DNA of 64,000 nt from Halopseudomonas bauzanensis (GTDB taxonomy: Bacteria > Pseudomonadota > Gammaproteobacteria > Pseudomonadales > Pseudomonadaceae), in contig NZ_FOUA01000002.1 in the NCBI RefSeq assembly GCF_900114735.1, forward strand, positions 186,001 to 250,000, given 5' to 3'. Below are positions 8,498 through 19,033 of this stretch, piece after piece; position 1 is the first letter of the stretch; the number at the start of each line of letters is the position of its first letter. The notes under the pieces were generated by a model. That model did no database searches. It was not told the DNA's origin and saw nothing but the letters and a program-made list of their open reading frames with translations. The position numbers and the translations under genes were made by a program.

Positions 8498-8803
8498 ATG
8501 AGACCTTTCAAACATCCTGCTCCCGATCAGTTCGTACTCGAGCGTGTGCTCTATGCGCTGAGTGATCCGGTGCGTCTGGAAGTCGTGCAACGTCTGGCCC
8601 AGGTAGCCGAGGCCAGTTGCGGCGAACTGGACGGTGGCCGGCCCAAATCGAGCATGTCCCACCACTTCCGGGTGCTTCGCGACGCGGGCCTGGTCTGCAC
8701 CTATGGCGTAGGCACCAGCCATATGAATTCCCTGCGCCGGGAAGAGATGGACAGCCGCTTCCCCGGGTTGCTCACCGCCATTCTGGGTAACAAGGGGACC
8801 TGA
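8498..8803 (+). CDS. ArsR-family winged-helix regulator, probable controller of xenA
   Basis: A 101-residue ArsR/SmtB-type repressor. ALSDPVRLEVVQRLA (20-34) is the classic N-terminal helix, and KSSMSHHFRVLRDAGLV (50-66) is the recognition helix and wing start. The metal-binding ELCVCDL motif is absent: that region reads ASCGELDGGRPKS, with a single Cys41. Cys67 is the only other cysteine. It therefore probably senses an electrophile, oxidant or organic ligand. The start at 8498 is chosen because the upstream in-frame ATGs at 8426 and 8429 would translate through the palindrome. An AAGGTAG ribosome-binding sequence sits at 8481-8487. Confidence 0.85.
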   Translation: MRPFKHPAPDQFVLERVLYALSDPVRLEVVQRLAQVAEASCGELDGGRPKSSMSHHFRVLRDAGLVCTYGVGTSHMNSLRREEMDSRFPGLLTAILGNKGT

Positions 8804-8832
8804 AGCCGGGGCGGGCTTGCGCCGCCCGGCTT
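8803..8832. terminator. GC-rich hairpin between the ArsR-type gene and the chemoreceptor gene
   Basis: An AAGCCGGG...CCCGGCTT stem with one bulged G lies between two convergent genes. Only a short broken T run follows on the plus strand. Probable terminator by position. Confidence 0.4.
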
Positions 8833-8851
8833 GCCTTTCGCCAGCCGCCGC

Positions 8852-10480
8852 TCAGGTCTGAAAGCGGGTCACCAGCTCGTTGAGTTCCACTGCCAGGCGT
8901 GACAGCTCGCGACTGGCAGCGCTGGTCTGCTCAGCGCCAGCGGCTGTCTGGGTCGACAGATCCCGGATATTCACCAGATTGCGATCGACCTCATTGGCCA
9001 CCTGGGCCTGCTCTTCGGCAGCGCTGGCAATAACCAGGTTGCGCTCATTGATCTGGCTGACGGCAGCAGATACCAGCGCGAAGGCATCACCGGCCTGCTG
9101 CGACTGTTGCCGGGTACTGGCGGCCATGGTATCGCTGATCTGCATGGCCGCCACGGTGCGCTCGCTGCCCTGCTGGATATTGCCGATCATCGTCTCGATT
9201 TCTGCGGTCGACTGCTGAGTACGATGGGCCAGCGCACGCACCTCGTCGGCCACCACCGCAAATCCCCGCCCATGTTCACCTGCGCGAGCCGCCTCGATGG
9301 CGGCATTCAGCGCCAGCAGATTGGTCTGCTCGGCCACGGCGCGAATCACATCCAGCACGCCGCTGATATGCTGCGCATGGCTGGCCAGCGCCTCGACCTC
9401 CTTGGCCGTGGAGTGAATATTGTCCGACAGCTGCTGCATGCTGATCTGGGTCTGGGCGATCTGTTCACCACCCTGATTGGCGCTCGCCGCAGTGCTCTGG
9501 GATTGCTCGGAGGTCTGCACGGCGTTGCCGGCGACTTCTTCCACCGCTGCGCTCATTTCATTGACTGCGGTGGCTGCCTGCTGAATTTCATCATTTTGTC
9601 GCTGCAGGCTGCGGGTCGCATCTTCGGTGACCGCATTCAGTTCCTCGGCGGCCGAGGCCAGTTGCGAGGAAGAGTTGGCGATACCCTGGATGGTGTTGCG
9701 CAACTTGCCCTGCATATCTGCCAGCGCCCTTAGCAGTCGAGCCGCTTCGTCACGGCCGGTCACGTGAATCTGCTGGGTCAGGTTGCCGGTGGCTATCACC
9801 TCACTGACTTGCAGCGCCTGCCGGATCGGCGCAATGATGCTGCGGGTCAGCAGCCAGGCCAGCAGCAGCGTCAACGCCGTGGCTATCACAATGGCCAGGA
9901 TGACCTGACGGATCGCGGACTGATAACTGTGCTCAGACTGCGCCGCGGCGGTATTGGCGCCGGCAATAATCAACGTCTCCAGCTGAATCAGTTGGGCGGT
10001 GGCGGCATCGGCAATGGGGTTGAGTTGCTGGTCGAGTATCTGCAATGCCCGCTCGCGATTGCCGGCATCCAACTCAACGGCCATCTCACCCGCCACGGTC
10101 ATGTAGTTCAGCCGCTGTTGATGATAATCATCGAAAATGCGCTGCGGATGAGGTGAGGTGATGGCCTGATCGAGAGCAGCCTCCGCCTCCATCAGGTTCT
10201 GCTCCAGCGTGCTCATACGCTGGCGTTGTTGGCGGATGTCCTGCGGGTCGGTGGACAACAGCGAGCGCAGGGCATATATCCGATACCGCATGAAGTTCTG
10301 GTTGAGACTGTTCAGCTCCTGCAGGTTGGGCAGCCATACCTGCTCTATTTCTATCGTCTGGTCGTGAATACTGCTGGTCTCGCGAAGTGCCATGAAACCC
10401 AACAACAGAACGACGACAGCCATGGCAACGAAGCCGCCAGTCAACCGGGCGGCAATCGAGATATTGCGCAAATTGATCAT
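8852..10480 (-). CDS. Methyl-accepting chemotaxis protein
   Basis: Transmembrane chemoreceptor of 542 residues. The first membrane helix is near residues 12-31 and the second near 190-212. Between them is a roughly 155-residue periplasmic domain predicted helical ([23 protein letters not shown]...), consistent with a four-helix-bundle sensor. A HAMP domain ([24 protein letters not shown]) follows, then a long coiled-coil signalling domain with the conserved tip [19 protein letters not shown] and [15 protein letters not shown]. No C-terminal CheR/CheB-tethering pentapeptide is seen. The ligand is unknown. It lies downstream of znuA on the same strand, separated by a hairpin terminator, so it is probably a separate unit. 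Confidence 0.93.
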   Translation of the reverse strand: MINLRNISIAARLTGGFVAMAVVVLLLGFMALRETSSIHDQTIEIEQVWLPNLQELNSLNQNFMRYRIYALRSLLSTDPQDIRQQRQRMSTLEQNLMEAEAALDQAITSPHPQRIFDDYHQQRLNYMTVAGEMAVELDAGNRERALQILDQQLNPIADAATAQLIQLETLIIAGANTAAAQSEHSYQSAIRQVILAIVIATALTLLLAWLLTRSIIAPIRQALQVSEVIATGNLTQQIHVTGRDEAARLLRALADMQGKLRNTIQGIANSSSQLASAAEELNAVTEDATRSLQRQNDEIQQAATAVNEMSAAVEEVAGNAVQTSEQSQSTAASANQGGEQIAQTQISMQQLSDNIHSTAKEVEALASHAQHISGVLDVIRAVAEQTNLLALNAAIEAARAGEHGRGFAVVADEVRALAHRTQQSTAEIETMIGNIQQGSERTVAAMQISDTMAASTRQQSQQAGDAFALVSAAVSQINERNLVIASAAEEQAQVANEVDRNLVNIRDLSTQTAAGAEQTSAASRELSRLAVELNELVTRFQT

Positions 10481-10510
10481 GCACCTTTTCCTGTCAGCAG
10501 GTGTATACGG

Positions 10511-10544
10511 AAAAACACCCCATGCTTCGCTTTCAGCATGGGTG
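10511..10544 (-). terminator. Rho-independent terminator downstream of znuA
   Basis: On the minus strand the hairpin CACCCATGC / GCATGGGGTG (one bulge) is followed directly by TTTTT. It sits between the znuA stop and the chemoreceptor start, separating the two transcripts. Confidence 0.65.
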
Positions 10545-10626
10545 CTTTGGATACCTCTATATCGGCCCGGCTAGCCTGAAGCTTGAGCCGGGCGCAGAAC
10601 GGAGCGACAGGAGGACCGGAACAGGA

Positions 10627-11544
10627 TCAGAGTGCTTCGAGACAGTCGGCCAGGGCATTGCCCAGGGATTCAAGCAGTTGCTCGTAGCTGCCGGAGCTCG
10701 CAGAAATAGTGGTCCCCATCGGGTCCAGTTCAGCCTCATGTACCGGCATGCCGGCGCTCAGGGTGGCGAGACGCTCGGCGGGGAACTGCGGTTCCCGGAA
10801 GACACAGCTCGGACCGGCAGCGGCCAGCTGTTGGCGCAGCTCATGCAGATGCCGAGCACCGGGCTGCAGCTCCATCGACAGGGTGAATACGCCGAGCGGC
10901 CGCAGACCGACGCTGTCTTCCAGATAACCATAGGCATCATGAAAAACGAAATAGGGCTTGCCAGCCAGAGGCTGCAGGCGTTGTTGCAGCTGCGCCTGCA
11001 ACTGATCGAGCCGCTGGCTGAACTCAGCTGCGTTACGCTGCATTCGATCGGCATGCTCAGGATACAATTGCGCCAGATCGACAGCCATCCAGCGGGCAAT
11101 CTGGCTGGCGTTAGCGGCGGACAGCCAGATATGCGGGTCCAGGCTCCCCGGCGCGTGTTGGTGATCCCCATGGTCATGGTCATGATTGTTGTCGGCGTGC
11201 TGCGCTCCATCAAAGCTGCGCAGGGTCAGACCGGGAACCTGGTCCAGCCGGCGGGCGGCGGACTGAGTGTCGAGCAGATTCTGCAGAAAGCGCTCCAGTT
11301 CCGGGCCCACCCAGTAAAGGCGGTCGGCCGCGGCGATCTGCCGTCGGTCGGATGGACGCAGAGCATAATTGTGCGGCGAGGCCGTTGGCGGCAGCAGCAC
11401 TTCAGGCTCGGCGATACCGTCCAGCACAGCGGCGGCTATCAGTTGTAACGGCTTGACGCTGGTAAGCACGCTGGGTGTAGCAGCCGTCACGGGAAAAGAC
11501 AGGCTCAGCCCGCAGGCCAGGGCAAGCAGGAAACGCAGGATCAT
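10627..11544 (-). CDS. znuA: Zinc ABC transporter substrate-binding protein ZnuA
   Basis: Periplasmic cluster A-I metal-binding protein that delivers Zn(II) to ZnuBC. The 305-residue sequence has a signal peptide (MILRFLLALACGLSLSFPVTA) and ligand motifs ASPHNYALRPSD (first His), DPHIWLS (second His) and FHDAYGYLED (third His). Between them is the flexible metal-rich loop typical of zinc-specific members, with alternating His/Asp after QHADNN (about residues 117-134). It is divergent from zur-znuC-znuB with a Zur box in the gap, so it should be derepressed under zinc limitation. Confidence 0.96.
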   Translation of the reverse strand: MILRFLLALACGLSLSFPVTAATPSVLTSVKPLQLIAAAVLDGIAEPEVLLPPTASPHNYALRPSDRRQIAAADRLYWVGPELERFLQNLLDTQSAARRLDQVPGLTLRSFDGAQHADNNHDHDHGDHQHAPGSLDPHIWLSAANASQIARWMAVDLAQLYPEHADRMQRNAAEFSQRLDQLQAQLQQRLQPLAGKPYFVFHDAYGYLEDSVGLRPLGVFTLSMELQPGARHLHELRQQLAAAGPSCVFREPQFPAERLATLSAGMPVHEAELDPMGTTISASSGSYEQLLESLGNALADCLEAL

Positions 11545-11567
11545 CGGACATACCTCGGACGTAGAAT

Positions 11568-11582
11568 TGTTATATAATAACA
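11568..11582. promoter_or_regulatory. Zur box in the znuA/zur divergent promoter
   Basis: TGTTATATAATAACA has 6-base inverted arms (TGTTAT / ATAACA) around a 3-base centre and matches the proteobacterial Zur consensus built on GTTAT...ATAAC. It lies 24 bases upstream of the znuA start and 30 bases upstream of the zur start, so a single site can control both transcripts. Confidence 0.85.
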
Positions 11583-11611
11583 GTCATCGTCAAATTCGCT
11601 ATAGGGCCCGC

Positions 11612-12106
11612 ATGAACAAATTCGTTTTGCCGGAACACCCCCACTGTCCCCATGACCACAGCCAGTGCGTCAGCGATGCGCTGAGCGCCGCCGAGCAGGT
11701 CTGCGAGCGGGCCGGGGCAAGACTGACCGCGCTGCGCAAGCGCGTACTGGAACTGGTCTGGCAAAGCCATCGACCGCTGGGCGCCTATGATCTGCTGGAA
11801 ACCCTGGCGCGCGAGGACGACCGCCGCCCGGCACCGCCAACGGTTTACCGCGCCCTGGACTTCCTGCAGGAGCAGGGACTGGTGCACCGCATCGCGTCAC
11901 TGAACGCCTTTATCGGCTGCGCCAGCCCGGAACACACCCACCAGGGCCACTTCCTCATTTGCCGCAATTGTCGGGTCGCCATCGAGCTGGACCAGTCGCT
12001 GATCCATCCGGCCATTGCCAAGGTCGCAGACCAGATGGATTTTTCTGTGGAAGCGGAAACCGTGGAAATCGCCGGCCTGTGCAGCCAGTGCCGGGAGGCG
12101 GCATGA
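11612..12106 (+). CDS. zur: Zinc uptake regulator Zur (Fur family)
   Basis: Zn(II)-dependent repressor of 164 residues, starting [19 protein letters not shown]. The winged-helix DNA-binding part contains [26 protein letters not shown] and the recognition helix [19 protein letters not shown]. The dimerisation domain carries the structural zinc cysteines CRNC and CSQC and the HTHQGHF regulatory-site histidines. The His/Cys-rich N-terminus is an additional possible metal site. An upstream in-frame ATG at 11369 lies inside znuA and before the Zur box, so the start at 11612 is preferred. The stop overlaps the znuC start by four bases (ATGA), indicating translational coupling. Confidence 0.95.
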   Translation: MNKFVLPEHPHCPHDHSQCVSDALSAAEQVCERAGARLTALRKRVLELVWQSHRPLGAYDLLETLAREDDRRPAPPTVYRALDFLQEQGLVHRIASLNAFIGCASPEHTHQGHFLICRNCRVAIELDQSLIHPAIAKVADQMDFSVEAETVEIAGLCSQCREAA

Positions 12107-12879
12107 GCGAGACGCTGCTCAGTCTCAGCCGAATCGGTCTGCAACGGCATGGCAATGCCATTCTCGAAGACATTTCCCTGCAGGTACGTCGTGGCGAGAT
12201 CGTCACGCTGATTGGCCCCAATGGGGCCGGCAAGACCAGCCTGGTGCGTATCGTGCTCGGCCTGCTCAAGGCCGACAGTGGCAAGCTCCAGCGTCAGCCG
12301 CGTCTGCGTATCGGCTATATGCCGCAGAAATTGCAGATCGATGCCACCCTGCCGCTGACGGTGCTGCGCTTTCTGTTGCTGGCGCCCGGCGTCAAGCGCG
12401 CCGCTGCGCTGACCGCGCTGGAAGAAGTCGGTGCAGCTCACCTGGCGCAACGCCCGCTGCAGCAGGTATCTGGCGGTGAGCAGCAACGCATTCTGCTGGC
12501 CCGTGCGCTGCTGCGCCAACCTGACCTGCTGGTACTGGATGAGCCGGTGCAGGGAGTGGATGTAAATGGCCAGATCGAGCTGTATCAGTTGATCACCCGA
12601 CTGCGCGATCGTTACGGCTGCGGGGTGCTGATGGTCTCCCATGATCTACATCTGGTGATGGCGACAACCAATACGGTGGTGTGCCTGAACCGCCATGTCT
12701 GCTGTTCCGGCCGGCCGGAACAGGTCAGTACCGACCCGGCCTTCGTCGCCCTGTTCGGCGAACAGGCCAGCGCTCTGGCCGTCTACAACCATCACCACGA
12801 CCACAGCCATGACATGCATGGCGAAGTCATCGACGCTCCCCATCATCATCCGGACGGATCTACCTGCAAACATGCCTGA
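12103..12879 (+). CDS. znuC: Zinc ABC transporter ATP-binding protein ZnuC
   Basis: ATPase subunit of the zinc importer, 258 residues. Walker A is GPNGAGKTS, the ABC signature is [16 protein letters not shown], Walker B is [12 protein letters not shown] and the switch histidine is in [10 protein letters not shown]. The last 35 or so residues form a His-rich tail (about eleven histidines after ALAVYN) that could hold zinc near the membrane pore. The start overlaps the zur stop (ATGA), and the end overlaps the znuB start by eight bases, so zur-znuC-znuB form one coupled operon. Confidence 0.95.
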   Translation: MSETLLSLSRIGLQRHGNAILEDISLQVRRGEIVTLIGPNGAGKTSLVRIVLGLLKADSGKLQRQPRLRIGYMPQKLQIDATLPLTVLRFLLLAPGVKRAAALTALEEVGAAHLAQRPLQQVSGGEQQRILLARALLRQPDLLVLDEPVQGVDVNGQIELYQLITRLRDRYGCGVLMVSHDLHLVMATTNTVVCLNRHVCCSGRPEQVSTDPAFVALFGEQASALAVYNHHHDHSHDMHGEVIDAPHHHPDGSTCKHA

Positions 12880-13657
12880 CTTTCTTTTCTATGCATTATT
12901 GGCGGGGCTCGGGTTGGCGCTGGTGGCGGGCCCGCTGGGCTCCTTCGTGGTGTGGCGGCGCATGGCCTATTTCGGCGACACCCTGGCCCATTCCGCCTTG
13001 CTTGGTGTGGCGCTGGGCATACTGCTGCAGCTCAACCTGACCCTGGCGGTAACGGCCGGATGCGTATTGCTGGCAGTATTGCTGGTGGCCATGCAGAACC
13101 GCAAATGGCTGGCCAGTGACACCCTGCTGGGGATCCTGGCCCACAGCACCCTGTCACTGGGTATCGTGGTGCTGGCGCTGACCGACAATGTGCGAGTAGA
13201 CCTGCTGGCCTACCTGTTTGGCGACTTGTTGGCGATCACCTCGGCGGATCTGAACTGGATGCTCGGCGGGCTGGTGGTCGTCATGGTGTTGCTGGCCTGG
13301 TTGTGGCGGCCATTGCTGTCGGTAACCGTACACGAGGAGCTGGCGCGGGTCGAAGGCCTGCCGGTCAGCGGCATTCGCCTGGCATTGATGCTGTTGATCG
13401 CCATCGTCATCGCGGTGGCGATGAAGGTGGTGGGCGTGCTGTTGATCACTTCGTTGTTGATCATCCCGCCGGCCGCCGCTCAGCGCCACGCACGCACGCC
13501 GGAACAGATGGCGGTTGGTGCCAGTTGTCTGGGTTGTGTTGCAGTGCTCGGCGGGCTGGCGTTGTCGTGGAACCTGGATACGCCGGCCGGGCCGTCGATC
13601 GTGGTAAGCGCAGCAGGGCTGTTCATGCTGTCACTGCTGATACCGCGCCGGGCGTAA
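12872..13657 (+). CDS. znuB: Zinc ABC transporter permease ZnuB
   Basis: Membrane-spanning subunit of the zinc importer (ABC-3 family), 261 residues with about seven to nine hydrophobic helices. It starts [45 protein letters not shown], where the [14 protein letters not shown] segment is the family hallmark near the cytoplasmic coupling region. The start at 12872 overlaps the end of znuC. It ends 14 bases before the stop of the convergent aroE with no obvious terminator between. Confidence 0.95.
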   Translation: MPDFLFYALLAGLGLALVAGPLGSFVVWRRMAYFGDTLAHSALLGVALGILLQLNLTLAVTAGCVLLAVLLVAMQNRKWLASDTLLGILAHSTLSLGIVVLALTDNVRVDLLAYLFGDLLAITSADLNWMLGGLVVVMVLLAWLWRPLLSVTVHEELARVEGLPVSGIRLALMLLIAIVIAVAMKVVGVLLITSLLIIPPAAAQRHARTPEQMAVGASCLGCVAVLGGLALSWNLDTPAGPSIVVSAAGLFMLSLLIPRRA

Positions 13658-13671
13658 GCAACAGTTGATGC

Positions 13672-14486
13672 TCAGCCGCGCTGCCGCAGCGAGGCCAGCA
13701 CCGGGGCGGTGTCAGGGCGCACACCGCGCCACAGGAAAAAGGCTTCTGCGGCCTGTTCCACCAGCATGCCCAGGCCGTCGATGCAGCGCGCTGCACCCTG
13801 CTCGTCGGCCCAGCGATTGAAGACCGTCGCCTCACTGGCATACATCATGTCGTAGCACCAGGTGTGCCCCGGACGGATCAGGCTGGGGGGCAGCGGCGGT
13901 AGCTGGCCATCCAGGCTGGCGGAGGTGGCATTTATGATCAGGTCCACCGATTCCTCCAGCCAGTCGAAGCCGGCCGCGCTGATCGGACCCTGGTCCTTGA
14001 ATAGCATGGCCAGCTGTTCGGCCTTCTCCACCGTACGGTTGACCACGCACAGCTGCGCCGGCCCGGCTTCGAGCAGCGGCTGGATAACGCCCCGCGCGGC
14101 ACCACCGGCGCCAATCAGCAAGATCCGCTTGCCGGCCAGCGGCAACCCGGCGTTATGCTGAATATCCCGCACCAGACCCTTGCCATCGGTGTTGTCGCCC
14201 AGCAGGCTGCCGTCGTCCAGACGCTGAATGGTATTCACCGCACCGGCCCGTTCGGCTGCCGGCGTGCGGCTATCGACCAGCGCCCAGGCCTGTTCCTTGA
14301 AGGGGACGGTCACATTGACGCCACGACCCTCTTGCAGAAAATCCCGCAGAGTGCCGGCGAAATCATCCAGCGGCGCCAACAGCGCCTCGTACTGCAGCTG
14401 CTCGCCGGTCTGCCGGGCGAACAGGCCGTGGATCGGCGGCGACTTACTGTGGGCGATCGGGTTGCCGATCACGGCATAGCGGTCCA

Positions 14487-14487
<1 letters not shown>
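13672..14487 (-). CDS. aroE: Shikimate dehydrogenase (NADP+)
   Basis: Reduces 3-dehydroshikimate to shikimate in aromatic amino acid synthesis. The 271-residue protein has the shikimate-binding [14 protein letters not shown] (residues 7-20), the catalytic lysine in [11 protein letters not shown], and the NADP-binding [14 protein letters not shown] with a NRTVEKAE segment typical of NADP preference. The start codon overlaps the hemF stop by one base (TGATG), so translation is probably coupled to hemF. Confidence 0.97.
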
Positions 14488-15988
<1,501 letters not shown>

Positions 15989-16058
15989 AGTCCACCTCTT
16001 TGATTTGCGAGAGGCGACATTAGCCGAGCCAGCGGCCGGGCTCAAGGAAGTATTGCAC

Positions 16059-17186
16059 TCAGCGAGTGCCGGTCAGCTGGCCACTGCGGGAATAACCGTG
16101 GGGCGTGTGTTGCACATGGCCGCTCAATTCAAGCTCCATCAGCCCCTGCAGCACCTGGTGAACCGGCAGGTTGCTTTGTCCGGCCAGCCAATCAGCCGTT
16201 ACCGGATCATGGCCGATCCAGCGCCACAAGGGATGCCGGATGTGCTCGGTGACGGGCGGTTCGTCCGCTGCGGCAATGGCGTCGCGCAGCGGCAGGTGCA
16301 ACACGCTGAGGATATCAGCGGTGGTTTCCACCAGGGTGGCACCATCGCGCAGCAGGCGATGGCAACCGCGGGCCTGCGGATTGTGGATCGAGCCCGGCAT
16401 GGCGAACACCTCGCGATTCTGCTCCATGGCCAGCCGGGCAGTGATCAGTGAGCCGCTGTTGAGGCTGGCCTCGACCACCAGAGTGCCCATACTCAGGCCA
16501 CTGATAATGCGGTTGCGCAGAGGAAACAGACCGGCATGCGGGGCGGTGCGCGGGGGCTGTTCGGAAACCAGCGCGCCGCCGGCGGCGACAATCGCATCGG
16601 CCAGCCGGCGATGTCGCCGTGGATAGCAATTATCCAGCCCCGTGCCCCATACCGCGATAGTCTGCCCACCGGCATCCAGCGCGCCCTGGTGAGCTGCGCC
16701 GTCGATGCCCAGCGCCATGCCGCTGGTGATGACCAGGCCGCTGTCGGCGAGGCTGTGGGCAAAAGCCCGGGCGGTGGCGGCACCCTGCGGGCCGGGATGG
16801 CGGGTGCCGACCATGGCCAGTTGCGGGTCCGCCAGCAGCGCCGGCTCGCCCTGCACGAACAGCACCAGCGGCGGATCGGTGATTTCCCGCAGTAGCGGCG
16901 GGTAAGCCGGGTCGTCGAAGGTCAGCAGATGGCAGCCCGGTTGCTCTAGCCACTGCAGGCTCTGCTCAACACGCTCCAGTATCGGACTATCGCCCTGCTG
17001 GCATTGCAGGATGGCGTTCTGGGTGCGCCGATTCAGCCCCAGGCTACCGAGGGTCAGCACATCAGCGCCGAATATCCGGATGGGGTCGGGATTCTGGTCG
17101 AGCAACTCGCGCCGCGCGGCAGGGCCCAGCCCGAGCATGCTCAGGGCCAGCCAGGCTTGCCGGCGGTCGGTCAGATCGAGGGGCAT
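16059..17186 (-). CDS. dprA: DNA processing protein DprA (Smf)
   Basis: Loads RecA on incoming single-stranded DNA during natural transformation. The 375-residue protein has an N-terminal SAM-like part with helix-hairpin-helix residues ([12 protein letters not shown]), the extended Rossmann core with [37 protein letters not shown] and [19 protein letters not shown], and [18 protein letters not shown]-terminal winged-helix domain follows ([36 protein letters not shown]). It is downstream of the LysM gene with a very strong hairpin between them. Confidence 0.95.
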   Translation of the reverse strand: MPLDLTDRRQAWLALSMLGLGPAARRELLDQNPDPIRIFGADVLTLGSLGLNRRTQNAILQCQQGDSPILERVEQSLQWLEQPGCHLLTFDDPAYPPLLREITDPPLVLFVQGEPALLADPQLAMVGTRHPGPQGAATARAFAHSLADSGLVITSGMALGIDGAAHQGALDAGGQTIAVWGTGLDNCYPRRHRRLADAIVAAGGALVSEQPPRTAPHAGLFPLRNRIISGLSMGTLVVEASLNSGSLITARLAMEQNREVFAMPGSIHNPQARGCHRLLRDGATLVETTADILSVLHLPLRDAIAAADEPPVTEHIRHPLWRWIGHDPVTADWLAGQSNLPVHQVLQGLMELELSGHVQHTPHGYSRSGQLTGTR

Positions 17187-17229
17187 GGAATCAGCCTTCT
17201 GCGGAACGAATGAAGGGCTGAGAACGGCA

Positions 17230-17261
17230 CACCCCCCCGCCCGAAAACGGGCGGGGGGGTG
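17230..17261. repeat. Perfect 14-base-pair GC hairpin between the LysM gene and dprA
   Basis: CACCCCCCCGCCCG (17230-17243), loop AAAA on the plus strand, CGGGCGGGGGGGTG (17248-17261). All 14 pairs match. It starts five bases after the LysM gene stop on the minus strand. No T run follows on either strand, so it is not a textbook terminator but should block 3'-5' exonucleases or pause polymerase. Confidence 0.7.
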
Positions 17262-17265
17262 ATCA

Positions 17266-18291
17266 TCAGGGATTGCGGATCTTGTCCATGATTGCCAGCT
17301 GGCGCTGGGCGTTGAGCACGATGCCGTAGCTCATGCGGTCATAGACGCGGAATACCATCAACAGGCCGGCGCGCTCGTCGGGCAGTTGCACCCGCTCGTT
17401 CTGCACCCGGTCGCGAACCACTTCGCCGGTCTTGTAGATCGCCAATACGTTGCCTTCCTGCAGATTGTCGCGGGCACCCTTGTTGAGAATGACCACGTCA
17501 TACTGGCCAATCTGGGTCACACCGTTGGGCACGTCGAGAATCAGGCCATCGATTTCATCTTCCGGGTCGCTGGGGAAGAAGGTGGAGGCCACAGCCCGCT
17601 CTTCGGTCTCCAGCAGGCGGTCACCGATGCGCACTTCCTGGCGGCTGCGGGTAACCATCAGCGTGGTGATGTCGCGCTCGGTGGCGAGCACGTCGGCGTT
17701 ACCGATTTCCTGGGCGTGGATGCCGAGGAAGTCGCCACTCTGCGGATCGGTATAGGCCTTGCCACGGCGATAAAGGCCGAAGGCGGGGATGGTTTCATCT
17801 ATATCACCACGGGCATAGACGCGATTGCCGGCACCGGCTACCACGCTTTCCGCTTCACCGCCGATGACATAGGGCGCGGCTTCCAGCTGCTCGGCGTCAT
17901 CCATGATGCGTCCGGCATTCAGGAACGCGTTGATGGCTTCCAGCGGAATGGTCGGAATGGCTTCGGCCACAGCCGAGGACCGCACGGTAGGCGACAGCTT
18001 GATGGTACCACCCTGGCCGCGGTCAACCATCAGCCGTGGCTGGCCATCAATGTACACCAGCGATATGATGTCGCCGGGGTAGATGAGGTGGGGGTTGTTG
18101 ATCTGCGGGTTGGCGTGCCAGATTTCCGGCCACTTCCAGGGCAGATTGAGAAACCGACCAGCAATATCCCATAGGGTATCGCCTCTGACTACCTGGTAAC
18201 GCTCGGGGTGGTTTTCCCTGAACACCGACTCCTGGGCCTGCACCAGAATGCTCATCGAGAGCAGCAACAGGCCGAGTAATGTTTTCCTCAT
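17266..18291 (-). CDS. LysM-domain secreted protein
   Basis: A 341-residue exported protein with a signal peptide (MRKTLLGLLLLSMSILVQAQ) and one N-terminal LysM peptidoglycan-binding domain (RYQVVRGDTLWDIAGRFLNLPWKWPEIWHANPQI, about residues 33-85). A roughly 250-residue C-terminal part with no catalytic motif I can recognise follows. The gene corresponds to the LysM protein located between dprA and def in Pseudomonas aeruginosa. The start at 18291 is preferred over an ATG at 18381 because the signal peptide begins there and an AAAGGGA ribosome-binding sequence precedes it. A role in cell-wall anchoring or remodelling is inferred only from the LysM domain. Confidence 0.88.
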   Translation of the reverse strand: MRKTLLGLLLLSMSILVQAQESVFRENHPERYQVVRGDTLWDIAGRFLNLPWKWPEIWHANPQINNPHLIYPGDIISLVYIDGQPRLMVDRGQGGTIKLSPTVRSSAVAEAIPTIPLEAINAFLNAGRIMDDAEQLEAAPYVIGGEAESVVAGAGNRVYARGDIDETIPAFGLYRRGKAYTDPQSGDFLGIHAQEIGNADVLATERDITTLMVTRSRQEVRIGDRLLETEERAVASTFFPSDPEDEIDGLILDVPNGVTQIGQYDVVILNKGARDNLQEGNVLAIYKTGEVVRDRVQNERVQLPDERAGLLMVFRVYDRMSYGIVLNAQRQLAIMDKIRNP

Positions 18292-18430
18292 GACATGAAT
18301 CCCTTTATTATAGAGGCCAGCACCCAAGGTCCCGCGCCTTCTCCGGCACGTGAACCAGCTATACTTCCAAGCTGCGTGCATATTAGCAGCACCTTACGAA
18401 ACAGTTCTACAACGTGCATCACAAACCGAC

Positions 18431-18943
18431 ATGGCCATATTGAATATTTTAGAATTTCCCGATCCCCGGCTGCGTACCATCGCCAAGCCGGTCGACGTTG
18501 TTGATGAGCGCATCCGGCAACTGGTCGATGACATGTTTGAAACCATGTATGAAGCCCCAGGGATTGGACTGGCTGCGACACAGGTCAACGTGCATGAACG
18601 CGTCATCGTCATCGATCTCTCGGAAGACCGCAGCGAACCGCGGGTTTTCATCAATCCGGAGCTGGAGCCACTGACCGAGGATCTCGAAGAGATGCAGGAA
18701 GGTTGCCTCTCGGTACCCGGTTTCTACGAGACGGTCACCCGCCCCGAGCGCGTCCGGGTCAAGGCGCTGGACCGTGACGGCCAAGCCTTCGACATCGTTT
18801 GTGAAGGCCTGCTGGCGGTCTGCATCCAGCATGAATGCGATCACCTGAATGGCAAGCTGTTCGTGGATTATCTGTCCAACCTCAAGCGTGACCGCATCCG
18901 CAAGAAACTGGAGAAGCTGCACAAGGCGCAGGCCAACGCCTGA
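18431..18943 (+). CDS. def: Peptide deformylase
   Basis: Fe2+-dependent enzyme that removes the N-formyl group from nascent proteins. The 170-residue protein starts [21 protein letters not shown] and has all three motifs: [10 protein letters not shown] (motif 1, normally GxGLAAxQ), EGCLSVP (motif 2, metal-ligand Cys) and QHECDHLNG (motif 3, HExxH). The in-frame ATG at 18350 upstream adds a non-homologous extension, so 18431 is used. It is divergent from the LysM gene and followed by a terminator hairpin, then fmt, the usual functional pair. Confidence 0.97.
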   Translation: MAILNILEFPDPRLRTIAKPVDVVDERIRQLVDDMFETMYEAPGIGLAATQVNVHERVIVIDLSEDRSEPRVFINPELEPLTEDLEEMQEGCLSVPGFYETVTRPERVRVKALDRDGQAFDIVCEGLLAVCIQHECDHLNGKLFVDYLSNLKRDRIRKKLEKLHKAQANA

Positions 18944-18957
18944 GCCCTTCAGGTCAG

Positions 18958-18985
18958 AAGGCTTGCTCCGGCAAGCCTTTTCTTT
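18958..18985 (+). terminator. Terminator between def and fmt
   Basis: Stem AAGGCTTGC / GCAAGCCTT with a short loop is followed by TTTTCTTT on the plus strand, 14 bases after the def stop. It implies that fmt has its own promoter or is expressed by read-through. Confidence 0.75.
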
Positions 18986-19033
18986 ACCCGGATGATCCCT
19001 CGGTAGCGCTTGCCGAGCCAACAAGGCCATTTC

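Noticed and set aside
18307..18312. TATAAT on the minus strand as the promoter of the LysM gene
   Set aside because: It would start transcription inside the ribosome-binding sequence, and no -35 hexamer is present at the right distance.
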